Of a stretch of DNA of 31,146 nt, positions 12,580 to 21,984 are shown piece after piece. Source of the DNA: Mesotaenium endlicherianum (Eukaryota; Streptophyta; Zygnematophyceae; Zygnematales; Mesotaeniaceae); contig WELA01013063.1 of assembly GCA_009602735.1 (NCBI GenBank), positions 68,171 through 99,316 of the forward strand, given 5' to 3'. Each line of letters opens with the position of its first letter. Positions within the stretch are counted from its first letter, which is position 1. The position numbers and the translations under genes were made by a program. The notes beneath the pieces were generated by a model that worked only from the letters and a program-made list of their open reading frames with translations, searched no databases and was not told where the DNA came from.

Positions 12580-13277
12580 GTATGACGTTTGAAACAAAGG
12601 TTTCATGACGGTCATGCTTCACAGTCATTGATTCAGGAGCATCAGACGGCTTCATTAGTGCACGTTTTGCACAGGACATGAAGTTGCTTCCAATACTCAA
12701 GGAAGAACAGCTTCGCTTAGGCGATGGTTCTTTGGCTTGTATTCTTGGAATGATTCGATTACCTCTTAAGGTGCAGGCTTACTATGGGACTAAACAATTC
12801 TACGCTACATATTTGCCTGACGGTATAGATGCAATTTGGGAAACAGTTGGCTTACACAAACAAGTGCATTGCTTGACTATGGTCAAAAGACATGCATTGT
12901 TCAAAAAGGGGGTCGGAAGATTACTCTTCATGTCCTTAAGCCTATTGTCCATTAAGCAAACACAACGTTTGGCAAAGAAAGGTCAACATGTTTTCTACGA
13001 GATACTGCAACCTGATCCCTCAGCGACATCCCTTACACTCTTTACGAAAGAGCCTGTATTGGACATCCTTGATCATGTGGCGACACTTACATCTAAACTT
13101 TTTGCTCTTCTGCAGAAGTACAAGTCTGTGTTACCCGGTGAAATACCAGCCGGGCTTTCGCCTGATAGGGGTATTGGGCATACAATCCCTCTCGTTCCCG
13201 ATTCTCAACCGACTTGGCGACCGATTTATTGCCGAAGCCCGTTGGAGATGAACGAAATGAAGTACCGACTTGCTTGA
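12580..13277 (+). pseudogene. Element B aspartic protease and linker to RT
   Basis: The retropepsin active site DSGAS has its Asp codon at 12630-12632 and is followed by GFISARF. A reading frame of about 200 codons then spans the protease and the start of RT (ends 13277). It includes LLQKYKSVLPGEIPAGLSP, typical of the segment just before RT in gypsy elements. Just past this frame's stop, the reading continues into the RT frame that starts at 13270. The active-site motif is intact, but the surrounding frame is broken. Confidence 0.78.
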
Positions 13278-14029
13278 GCAAGGATGGATTGAGCCAAGCT
13301 CTTCTCCAATTGGGGCCCCCATTTCATTTTTTTCAAAGAAAAATGGGACGCTCAAGATGTGCATTGATTATCGTGCGCTGAACAACATAACGGTCAAGAA
13401 CCGCTACTCGTTGCCTCGCATTGATGATTTATTTGATTCGCTGCAGGGGGCATATGTGTTCTCCTCGCTTGATCCAACCTAAGGCTATCATCAGATACGA
13501 ATCACACCAGAGGATGTTCTCAATACAGCGTTTCGGACGCCTATTGGGCACTTCCAATACAAAGTTCTAACTTTTGGATTTACCAATGCACCAGCAACAT
13601 TCCAAAGCACGATAAACGATTTGTTTAGACTGTATTTGGGAAAATTCGTCCAAGTTTACCTCGATGATATCCTTCTCTATTCAAAGACGACGGACGAGCA
13701 TTACAAGCACCTGGAGTTGGTGTTGCAGATCCTTCGCGAGCAACAGCTGTATGCTAAGCTCAAGAAATGTCCCTTCATGAACTGTTGTACCTCGCACATA
13801 CAATGGGTTCAAAAGGGGTGCGTCTTGACCCAGCCAAGATTGCGTGTGTCGCACATTGGCCTGTCCCGACAAATGTACATACAGTCCGTTCATTCCTTGG
13901 GTCTGCTAAGTACTTTTGCAAGTTTAAGCAAGGTTATTCAGTGATGGCTATGCCACTTACTGCTCTGACAAGGAAAGACACGACGCTCATGTGGAATGAA
14001 AATACGCAGCATGCGTTTGAGCGCATTAA
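13270..14029 (+). pseudogene. Element B reverse transcriptase, degenerate
   Basis: RT motifs run in order: [51 protein letters not shown], and the catalytic YLDD at 13657-13668. A TAA at 13480-13482 interrupts just before GYHQ. A frameshift near 13770 moves the thumb region (DPAKIACVAHWPVPTNVHTV) to another frame. The domain is cut at 14029 by piggyBac element E within HAFERI, and RNase H continues at 16468. Confidence 0.88.
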
Positions 14030-16467
14030 CACTAGATGGCCCGGAGCACCAAATATGATGCAACTCACAGATTTTGATGCATGTACTTGCTCCCCTTGCT
14101 ACCTCTGTATCTTTCTTGATACTTATATGTTTTTATCAAAATTAGTTTTCAAAGATGGGCTATGCCGCCAAGTGTTCGCAATTAATTCTACAGGTGAAAG
14201 CGACGAAACGCGTGCAAGTTGTGCACATTACCGTACGGTGCTAATTTCAATTTTGATGAAGAAAACAAACCAAAAAGAAGGCTAACAACTTTCATTTTTG
14301 CGAGCTTTCGTCCGCCATGGATGCCTCTGAATGTTCATTATACGCACTTTTAGATGCTAAGATTTTGGCTCCTGCTGCTCACTTTGGTACTACATGGGCA
14401 AAAGAGAAGTTTGATGCTTATTGGGATGAGTTGTTGATAGAGGGAGTGGTGAAGAAGCGGGTGGTGGGGAAAAAGAAGGAGGGTTGTGTGTACGAGGTGT
14501 ACTTCGTCTATGACAAGAGTAAACATACATTTTTAGAGTCTTTCGTGAGAGAGCACCTTCGCAAAGAGTCTAAGACACTACATGAATTTTGTGAGGGTGT
14601 GTACTCGCAGAAAGATGAGGAGGAAGAACCGAAAAAAGAGGTTGTGAAGAAAGATGATCGTAGGTCATCTTTCTAAGTGTCTGAGACCCCTTTGGTGCCT
14701 CAAAAAGTACATATGGGGCAGCAGGCTTCTCAATCTAGCATACATGATAGCCAGCCCTCATTTGAGAGAAGGAAGAGGGGTCGGCCTGTGGAGTCAAATA
14801 AGATAGCAGCTCCTTTTGCTCAGAGTAAGTTCATGTTTGAAGGGCCCCCTCTCACAACAAAAAAAGGAAAGGAGCTCATAATAGACTCTGATTCTGGCCC
14901 TGAGAGTAGCAGCAGCAGTGATGAGGAAGACAGCTTGTCTTTCGAGGAGGAAGAGGAGGTGCCTCTTGCTCCCACTATGCTGGAGGAGGAGGAGGAAGCG
15001 GTAGAGGATTATGAGGAAATATGGGATTGGAAAGAGCCAGCCCGCGGAGACACCCGCCAGGTGGACTTGCTGTAGCCTAGCACTACACATCACCATGGCT
15101 TGTAGGGCATTTGAGACAAGAGGTTCAGAGCTTTGAGCCCCTTTGGGATCTTCTGTCTATTCATACCCATTGCATTCTTTCAGAAGCTTGCCTTGGAGAC
15201 AAACAATTATGCATCACAGCATCCTGTCAGAAACTGGATTCCTGTCACATGCACGGAGATGGTTGTTTTCCATGGGCTCAACATGGCTATGGGCTTGCAT
15301 GATTTGCCAAGACTGAGAAGTTACTGGCAGAAGAGTGTGAAAGAACCTATAACACCTTCTAGTTTTGGCAAATTTATGAGTAGGAATAGGTTCCAAGAGA
15401 TTAGAAGATTCTTTTATCTCAAAGACAATAGACAAAGTACCTGCTTTTCTCCAGACTCTATTGAAGCAGGTTCTAGTGGAGTGTCAACAAGGGTTGTGAC
15501 ATCCAAGCCTACAGGAGAAGGAAGGTTCAATAGCAGGCACTTTCGAGCAGAGGTAGAAAAGAGATACTATTGCGTCGTGTGCGTTGCCAGTACTTTTGGG
15601 CATCGTGCCAATAGGAAGAGAGCTAAGTATAGTGACTACAAGTGCTTGCAGTGTAATGTCTATTTGTGTGCCGCCCCTTGCTTCCAGACCTACCATACAA
15701 CCAGAGAGATCTCCCATCTTGATGTTGGTCCAAAGAGAGAGGAGGAAATAGAGAGACATTTAGGCGAAATATTTACGAAACTTGTGCATTTTGTTATAAG
15801 CTACAATCAAATGTGTACTAAGCTATAAGAATTGTGAAGAAATGAGACTCATGTGCTAATGTGATTGTGTTTGATTATTATTTTTGTTTTTTTTAGAAAT
15901 AAATATACTGCAAATTTTGCCCTTCAAAGCCAAATATTTGACTCATTTAATTTATTTTTTAAAATTAAAATTTTAAAGATAAGTATCAAAAAGGTGTCAA
16001 AGCGCTTATGTAGATTGCATTATTTGAGACTAGCATGACCACTGTGCACTTCAAAGAGTGCTGCTAAGTTCAGGCAGGTACGAAAACGCTTGTTGCATCA
16101 ATGTTTTTTTGCGCACCAAATGTGATGCAATTTAGATTTGAGACCTATTGTGCACCATACTTCTCCTATATTTGCCACTTATGACCCTCATGCACACTAC
16201 TGGTAAAAATCACAGTCTCTGGATCATTTTGTGGTAAAAGTTATGATGCACCAAAATTTGACGAGAAATTTTGGGTTGCATTCTTTTTGGTTTTTTTTTT
16301 TAAAAAATCAGGTTACCCAAAAAAAATTGTGATCCCCAAGATTGTGATTTAAAGTTTCCAAATATATGCATCACTTAGATTTTGGACTAGTTTTGTAGTG
16401 GGGAAAAAATCAAGAGTAAAAGTAGTAGATGCATCAAAAAGTGTGTATTCTGGTGGGCTATCTAGTA
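14030..16467 (+). mobile_element. piggyBac-type DNA transposon E, internally deleted
   Basis: This 2438-bp element begins CACTAGATGGCCC and ends GGGCTATCTAGTA. The inverted repeats match at 11 of 12 positions after the first base, and the start resembles known piggyBac ends (CCCTAGA). It sits in a TTAA duplication and carries a transposase relic with the C-terminal piggyBac zinc-binding domain. A subterminal motif, GCACCAAATRTGATGCAA, occurs near the left end (about 14046) and again at about 16113, with a looser copy near 16243. The 3' non-coding part (15830-16440) is AT-rich. Without its catalytic core it could move only in trans. Confidence 0.88.
14317..15828 (+). pseudogene. piggyBac transposase relic (catalytic core deleted)
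   Basis: One reading frame runs from ATG 14317 to TAA 15828 with stops at 14674, 15073, 15103 and 15112. The N-terminal part (MDASECSLYALLDAKIL) is followed by a Glu-rich acidic region (about 14880-15040). The start of the DDE_Tnp_1_7 (piggyBac) domain follows, with FFQKLALETNNYASQ, EMVVFHGLNMAMGLHDLP and MSRNRFQEIRRFFYLKDN. Right after this, at about 15435, the reading jumps to the C-terminal tail. That tail holds the cysteine-rich zinc domain: YYCVVC, YKCLQC and LCAAPCFQTYH. About 300 residues holding the catalytic Asp triad are missing, so the gene is an internal-deletion derivative. The early stops may include one lost intron boundary, which I could not confirm. Confidence 0.82.
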
Positions 16468-16868
16468 TTAAGTATGCACTCACTAATGCGCCACTCCTCT
16501 CATTGGCCGATCCCAACCTGCCTTACGAGGTGGTTGCTGATGCGTGTGGTGTTGGAATTGGGGCTGTTATGCTGCAGGCAGGCAAGCCCATTTGTTTTGA
16601 TAGTCGCAAGTTGAAACCTGCCTAACAAAACTACTCAACGACAGAGGAGGAGCTCTGGGCAGTCATATACGCTTTGAAAATTTGGCGATGTTATTTGGAA
16701 GGCTGCAAGGGTTTGACAGTGGTTACGAACCACTACCCAAATACCTTCTTCCAAATTCAGCCAATGCTGTCAAGGAGACAGACGAGATGGTCTGAGTTCG
16801 TGCAACGTTTCCACTTCGAGTGGGCTTATCGCCCAGGTCGCAACAATGTTGCGGACCCTCTAAGTTGA
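16468..16868 (+). pseudogene. Element B RNase H region
   Basis: Immediately after element E the gypsy reading resumes as KYALTNAPLLSLADPNLPY, then VVADACGVGIGAVML (RNase H), FDSRKLKPA and, after a stop TAA at about 16623, the frame continues with STTEEELWAVIYALKIWR. It ends FVQRFHFEWAYRPGRNNVAD followed by PLS and a stop. The order and motifs are those of the gypsy RT-RNase H module. The frame is broken by two stops. Confidence 0.85.
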
Positions 16869-17179
16869 ATTGCTCAGCATAACTTGTTGCTGGGGACCGT
16901 TGCGGGCTTGCAAGAACAAAATGGTCAGGCTTTGAGGGCGGCCACCCTTGATTTTGCTGTACCTCCCCAGACGTCTAACCGCACCCAGCCTGGTGATGCG
17001 CGCGAACCCGATTTGGATAGCGAGCATACCTCTGAAGCACTTGACCTGCATCAACTGTTTCACGACGGCTATCACAAAGATCCGATTTTCCTAGATCTCT
17101 AGGGTACTGGCTTGAACGGTGTAGCCGTAATGATGGACAGTTTGGACAAAAAGAAAGAGCATTCAAACTATTCGTTTGA

Positions 17180-18260
17180 GGACGGATTTTGGTGGCACAA
17201 TGGGCGCATTGCTATTCCAGATTGCCGAGTAAGACGTGTGCTCCTACGCGAAGCATATGACTCTTCTCACTCTGGTCACCAAAAAATTACCAAAACCACA
17301 CACGCTTTGCGCAGAGGGTACACTTGAAGTTCATGTTGTCGAGTACATCGTCTACTGCGCAACATGTCAGAGGAATAAGCCGAGCAATACGTTGCCCCTC
17401 GGGAAGTTGCAACCATTAGAACTTGGGGGTGCTCCTTGAGAAAGCATAAGCCTCAACTTCGTCGTTGATTTGCCTACCACAGATAGAGGACACAAAGGGG
17501 TGTTAACGATCGTGGATCGTTTCACTAAGATGGTGCACTTTGTGGCCACTAAACCATCACTTGATGCAATTGAAACGGCACGTCTCTTCATTGATCACGT
17601 GTTCAAGTTACATGGTATGCCGAAGGAGATCATAAGCGATCGTGACAGTCGATTTACGAGCCACTTTTGGCAGGAAGTTTGCTTGCATTTTGGCACGAAC
17701 CTTAAGATGTCCACTAGCTTCCATCCTCAGACCGTTGGTTAGACAAAACGCTTGAACCGCATTCGGCAACAATTCCTTAGGCATTATGTGAATCCTCGCC
17801 AAGACAACTGGGACACCCTCCTTTCAGTTGCAGAGTTTGCAGTTGACAATGCTTATCAAGACTCCGTTAAGGAAACTCCGTTTTTCCTTAACCAGGGGCG
17901 ACATCGCACACTCCCCTGACACACCTAGTTCTAGGTCAGACGGGGATGTCAAACATGAGAGTACCAAGTGCCCGCCTCTTTGTCCACTCTCTTCAAGAGG
18001 TGCACAAACAAGCGAAAATGGCTCTAGCCGCTGCTTGCGATCGACTAAAAAAGTTTGCTGATACACACAGGACCGAGTTGAGCTTTCAGGTTGGCAATAA
18101 AGTAATTTTGCAAACCATCAGCTTGCAACTCAAGCACCCAGGAAAGCAAAAGCTTCTGCCTTGCTGGGTAGGCCCTTTTATTGTTATTGCAAAAGTTGGA
18201 CCAATTGCATACTGACTGGATTTGCCTAAATTCATGGGGCGAACACATCCTGTGTTCCAT
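17180..18260 (+). pseudogene. Element B integrase, catalytic Glu lost
   Basis: The zinc-binding HHCC region is recognisable at about 17190-17370 (SSHSGH, then YCATCQRNK) with a frameshift between. In the core, Asp 1 is at 17467-17469 (FVVDLP) and Asp 2 at 17638-17640 (ISDRDSRF). At the DD35E spacing, codon 17746-17748 is AAA (Lys) where Glu is required, and a TAG sits two codons before it. The C-terminal part has the GPF module (CWVGPFIVIAKVGPIAY) and HPVFHVSLLKLF. The enzyme would insert element DNA but cannot be functional here. Confidence 0.88.
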
Positions 18261-18317
18261 GTCAGTTTACTAAAGCTGTTTTGATCTGATGGCCGCTACC
18301 AGCCACAGGCATCAGAG

Positions 18318-18605
18318 TTGGAACTCGCAGATGGTGATAAGGCCTGGGATGTAGAGGAGGTCTTAGGACACCGCTACACTCGACATAAGCCTCCACGAGT
18401 GGAGCTTTTGATCAAGTGGCTTGATTACTATTCCAGTCGAAACGCGTACAAACCTCAGGACGAAATCCTTCTTAATTGCAAGGACCTGGTTCAACAGTAT
18501 TGGTTACGATGGGCTAATGCTCAAAGGCTCTGCGCTAAGGCAAGTGTGCTACCAGGCGCTCTTCATACACCAAAGAACAAACGCAAAAGAGACGCGGCCA
18601 AGTAA
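18318..18605 (+). pseudogene. Element B chromodomain at the integrase C-terminus
   Basis: This 95-codon open stretch reads WDVEEVLGHRYTRHKPPR, VELLIKWLDYYS, DEILLNCKDLVQQYW. It is the chromodomain pattern that follows the GPF module in chromoviruses and is thought to guide integration to marked chromatin. The Trp of the usual NTWEP motif is changed (NAYKPQDE). A basic tail (NKRKRDAAK) ends the polyprotein. Confidence 0.82.
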
Positions 18606-18730
18606 ACGCTCTTTTCCGTCCCTGTGATGATGCAAAGACCATTCGCTCACCAGTGTTTTCCGCTCATTACGGTCAGTATTGGAACATATGACTTAAAAGA
18701 AGAGGCTTAACGAGGACGTTAAGTTCTTTT

Positions 18731-18743
18731 AAGGGGGAAGGAG
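18731..18743 (+). promoter_or_regulatory. Polypurine tract of element B
   Basis: AAGGGGGAAGGAG directly precedes the 3' LTR start TGTAACG at 18744. This is the position and composition of the plus-strand primer. Confidence 0.88.
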
Positions 18744-19726
18744 TGTAACGATTCGAGCTAATTTAGGCGTATTTGGGACGTTTTCCCAATTACCTAAAAT
18801 ACGATACGCTATTTATCAATAAATTATTTGATTAATGATTGCATCTTGATCAATTTACTCGCCACACTCGTGTGCCGACTAATTCCTGGTCAATCAGCAA
18901 AGCGACCAAGATGCTATTGTAAAAAGCGTCATAAAGTGATCCGACTACTTTGCAATAGTACGACATAATTATTCAAACAGTACTTTGATTAACTATGAGA
19001 TGATAACATAATCAATTACGAATTGATTGGAATATTAGATTGACATTATTTTGGATAATGCACAATCACTGATTTCGGATTTACGACAAGTCGTTAAATC
19101 GAACAAAGTTGTAAAACTCAAACGCAACGATTATGCAAAGTTACTTTGCATCCATGCCGATTCAAACCCGCGACCTCTCGTTTGAGACAATAATACCTAA
19201 CCGGTAGGCAAAGTAGTTATTACGACAAACGGTCACATCTATCAAAAATGTTCAAAAGACACGACTGCGAAAAGTCACGTCTATCGAAAAGGTTCGTAGA
19301 CGTGACTACGAATAACCACGTCTATTCAAAAGACGCGACTACGCCGATCCGGCGCGAAACGACTCGTTATGATTCGTCGCGATTCGTCGAAAGGCTCGAA
19401 ACTGCCACACGGCGCGATTTCGAGCATTCGGTCAAAAAGGTCACGTCCATTTGACCGTTTTTGTTGACATAACCGGTGCCCTAGGTGGTGACTCAAAGCA
19501 CTCAAGTGCCTCACGCTGAACAGGTGTAAATACCTGCGAGATTCATTATGAGTGCAACTCTCTCAAGAACAAAGTCTATAGCTACGCGCTACCTCTCTCT
19601 CTCTTGTTCTCGAGCACTTAGTGAAAATAGCGACTTGGAGATATTTTCCTTTCACTATTATCAAAGTTTTCTTGAATACCGTGAAAAAGATTCTCAGAAA
19701 TTAGAACGTTTTGCAAAAACTTTACA
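18744..19726 (+). repeat. 3' LTR of gypsy element B
   Basis: This 983-bp LTR starts TGTAACGATT and ends CTTTACA, followed by the TCCCT duplication at 19727-19731. It keeps the reverse-strand 72-nt tRNA-like segment (19143-19214) and the three-copy 41/42-bp array (from 19234). Compared with the 5' LTR it carries an extra terminal AAAACTTTACA and many substitutions. Confidence 0.88.
19143..19214 (-). other. tRNA-like 72-nt segment inside the 3' LTR of B
   Basis: This is the second copy of the segment at 10111-10182. It is the same length with the same 7-nt terminal complement (ACTTTGC/GCAAAGT), GGTTAGGT and GCGGGTTTGAAT. The T-arm side keeps GAGAGGTCGCGGGTTTG, closer to a tRNA than the 5' copy. 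Presence in both LTRs means it belonged to the element before insertion. Confidence 0.5.
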
Positions 19727-20973
19727 TCCCTCCCAAGAGAAAGGAGCTTTTAGGAGGAGAGAGGAGTTAAGCTACAGCAGCAAAGGAGACTTTAGGCACA
19801 AAAGAGGTGACTCTGAATGCGGCAGGCAAGGAGGTCACCAAAGAGATGACTCTGATAGTGAGGATCCAGCCAAAGAAGAGGCACTTACAAGAGCAGACGT
19901 GCACCTAAAGACTATGGCAAGAGGAAGATATTTTTTTATGTTGAAGAAGACATTGATGAAGACTTTAAGATGACAGCCAAGAAGATTTGCTTGTTGCTCA
20001 AGCTGGGCATGTCCTGTCAGCCACACAGTTGCTAAAGATGAAGCTTAGCTGATTAACTCTGGTGCTTCCTGCCGCATGTCCAGGCATAGGAATTGGTTTA
20101 GTTCATTTGAGGTGTTCCAGGAGCTTGTAGACATCTATATTGGAGATAAGTCGGTCTTGAAAGCAATTGGAGTTGGCACCATCCCTTTCACCTTAGTGGC
20201 CGGTGGCAAATTCATTAAGTCCAAGCTGCAGGAGATCCTCTGTGTTCCTAAGCTAGCAAAAAACCTGTTCAGTGTAAAGCAAACAAATAAGCAAGGTTCC
20301 TCAATTCAATTTTTTTGTTAATTCTATCAGCATCCTTAACCCTTAGCAGAAGGTCATAGGAGAAGGCATACCTTCAAGATATCTTCTCAGCTGAAGCTAG
20401 CAGACATGTTCTATCCTCCCAGCTTTGACATTGGTCAAGCCATGGGTGTCTGTAGTGTACCCAAAAATTGTCATCAGGTTCACCATGTTTCTGCAGCACC
20501 TGGCATCTCAGACTAGGACATCCCTCTTACACTCAGATGGCCACTCTACTGAAAGAGAATATGGTGAATCCCTAGCTCTGACATTAGTCAAGCCATGGCT
20601 GCCTATAGTGCAGTCAAGCGATGGCTGCCTGTGGTGCACCAAAAAATACTCATCAGGCTCACTATGTTTCTGGAGACTGCAGCAACTGGCATCTCAGGCC
20701 CTCTTACACTCAGATGGCCACTCTAGTAAGAGAGAATATAGTGAGGATGCTTAGATCTTACCTGCAGCAATTCCAACTTTTTGTAAGACATGTGTGCAGA
20801 CAAAACAAACTAGAGCTCCATTCCTTGCTAGTCACATTTCCATCAGGGTCTTGGGCCACTTGCCCCCTTCAACTAGTGCACTCTGACATATGTGGACCAA
20901 TAGGAAATTCCTCTTTTGCTGGTGCAATGTACTTTGTCACTTTTATAAATGACTTCATAGATTATACTTGCAC
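19727..20973 (+). pseudogene. Copia element A, middle block: gag end, protease, GAG-pre-integrase, integrase start
   Basis: After B, copia A resumes as SQEKGAFRRRE. The protease active site at 20052-20066 reads INSGAS: the catalytic Asp codon is AAC (Asn, 20055-20057). MSRHRNWFSSFE, GVGTIPFTL and VPKLAKNLFSV follow, a standard copia protease. The GAG-pre-integrase region (20421-20755) contains an internal duplication. Then LQLVHSDICGPIG and VTFINDFIDYTC, the start of copia integrase with its first Asp, lead to 20973, where a solo LTR interrupts. Frames change several times. Confidence 0.86.
20421..20755 (+). repeat. Diverged internal duplication in copia A
   Basis: Two copies of a segment of about 150-175 bp (about 20423-20570 and 20578-20752) share TGACATTRGTCAAGCCATGG, TCACTATGTTTCTG-like and TTACACTCAGATGGCCACTC. 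The second copy carries an additional inner repeat of CAAGCGATGGCTGCCTGTGG type. The duplication lies in the GAG-pre-integrase coding part and adds to its decay. Confidence 0.75.
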
Positions 20974-21512
20974 TGTAGTGATTTGAGTTATTATATATTA
21001 GTTTGCATATATTTTAATGTTTTCAAATATATTTGGAGTAGTATTGTGTGGAGTCAAGTGTGAATAGGTACTCTAGTAACTTGGTTCATGTCCTTTGAAC
21101 CTTCCAAGGCATTTTCGAAGTTTGAGGAAAGACCTAGAAGAACTCCATGTGGCAAAAGTCAAATGTGCCATTTTTAGGTCAAAAGGACATGTGTACATTA
21201 TTCTAGAAAGAGGTGGCAAGTTTTGGGATGTGTTGGGTGCCAACACATCAACATACACTTTCCTAGAAATTACTTATGTAGCAAGTATATAAACAAGAGC
21301 TAGAACATAGAAAGACATTCCAGCATCACTCTTGTACTTGCCAAAATCCAGAAATATATTAACTTTCAAGAAGCCATCTCTCTTTCAAGAAGCTACCACT
21401 TGTGTTCAAAAATCCTTGTCTTGAATAGATAAACTATTCTGTTTTACTAAGTACTTTATCTATCTGNAACTATTCTGTTTTACTAAGTACTTCATCTATC
21501 TGTTTCACTACA
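20974..21512 (+). mobile_element. Solo LTR, family F, copy 2
   Basis: It has the same ends as the copy at 8457 (TGTAGTGA...TCACTACA) and is flanked by its own 5-bp duplication TGCAC (20969-20973, 21513-21517), so it is an independent insertion and also solo. A TATATAAA is at 21286-21293. The measured 539 bp includes a 35-bp duplicate plus an N (21432-21502) that is probably an assembly artefact; without it the LTR is about 503 bp. It splits the integrase of copia A between YTC and TYVLQKK. Confidence 0.88.
21432..21502. other. Assembly seam: N at 21467 flanked by a 35-bp duplicate
   Basis: The 35 bases before the N (21432-21466) recur directly after it (21468-21502) with one T/C difference. 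The sister LTR at 8457-8949 has this segment once. The pattern fits two contig ends that overlap but were joined with a placeholder base instead of being merged. Confidence 0.85.
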
Positions 21513-21965
21513 TGCACATATGTTTTGCAGAAGAAGAGTCAGCTCTTTGAAAAACTTCAGCTTCATAAAACCCTAATGGAAAATTAACTATCTAGCAATA
21601 TAAAACGTCTCAAGAGTGATAATGGAAGTGAATTCAAATTCACAAAATTTTAGCAATTGTATGCACATACAGACATACACCAGGAATGGACAATGACTTT
21701 TCTCTAGAGCAAAATGGCAATGCAGAAAGGAGATATTGCACGATCTTGGAGACAACTTGAGCTCTGCTGTTACACAAAGGACTCCCAAAGAAGTTATGGG
21801 CTGAGGCCATGGCTACTACCACTTACCTGAAGAACGGGCAACCATGCAGGGTTGTCCCAGGCTTGACTTCCTATGAGGCTTGGACAGGTCAAAAGCCCTC
21901 ATCACTCATCTCAGAGTGTTTGGCACCAAATGTTTTGTGCTAAGTCCCACGAAGCTCCGCTCTAG
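21513..21965 (+). pseudogene. Copia element A, 3' block: integrase core end
   Basis: It continues the integrase after the solo LTR: KKSQLFEKLQLHK, RLKSDNGSEF (second Asp), then EQNGNAERRY (the catalytic Glu is present), KLWAEAMATTTYLKN and SYEAWTGQKPS. It closes with VFGTKCFVLSPTKLRSS right up to 21965, where gypsy element D begins. Two stops (TAG, TGA) are visible within. Copia RT and RNase H would follow but are not in the window, so A is truncated at or beyond element D. Confidence 0.86.
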
Positions 21966-21984
21966 TGTAATGAATCAGTAAATT

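Larger units (their letters stand above)
14026..16471. repeat. TTAA target-site duplication around piggyBac element E
   Basis: TTAA occurs at 14026-14029 and 16468-16471, directly abutting the transposon ends. Joining the two sides through a single TTAA restores the gypsy reading ...ERIKYAL... across the insertion point. TTAA is the characteristic piggyBac target. Confidence 0.9.
9715..19726 (+). mobile_element. Ty3/gypsy chromovirus-type LTR retrotransposon B, full length but inactive
   Basis: The element runs from TGTAACG (9715) to TTACA (19726). It is flanked by the 5-bp duplication TCCCT at 9710-9714 and 19727-19731, and removing it with one TCCCT restores the copia A reading. Domain order is 5' LTR, primer site, gag, CCHC remnant, protease, RT, RNase H, integrase with GPF module, chromodomain, polypurine tract, 3' LTR. 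The integrase-last order plus chromodomain places it with chromoviruses. The piggyBac element E (14030-16467) splits the RT-RNase H region. By eye the LTRs differ at roughly 15% of sites, and many stops and frameshifts are present, so it is old and dead. Confidence 0.93.

Noticed and set aside
14030-16467. CACTA-type (EnSpm) transposon, because the element starts CACTA
   Set aside because: CACTA elements make 3-bp duplications; here the exact flanks are TTAA on both sides and the gene is piggyBac-like. The right end is CTAGTA, not TAGTG.
8457-21512. The two F copies as the LTR pair of copia element A
   Set aside because: Each has its own different perfect 5-bp duplication, and each interrupts a coding part of A.
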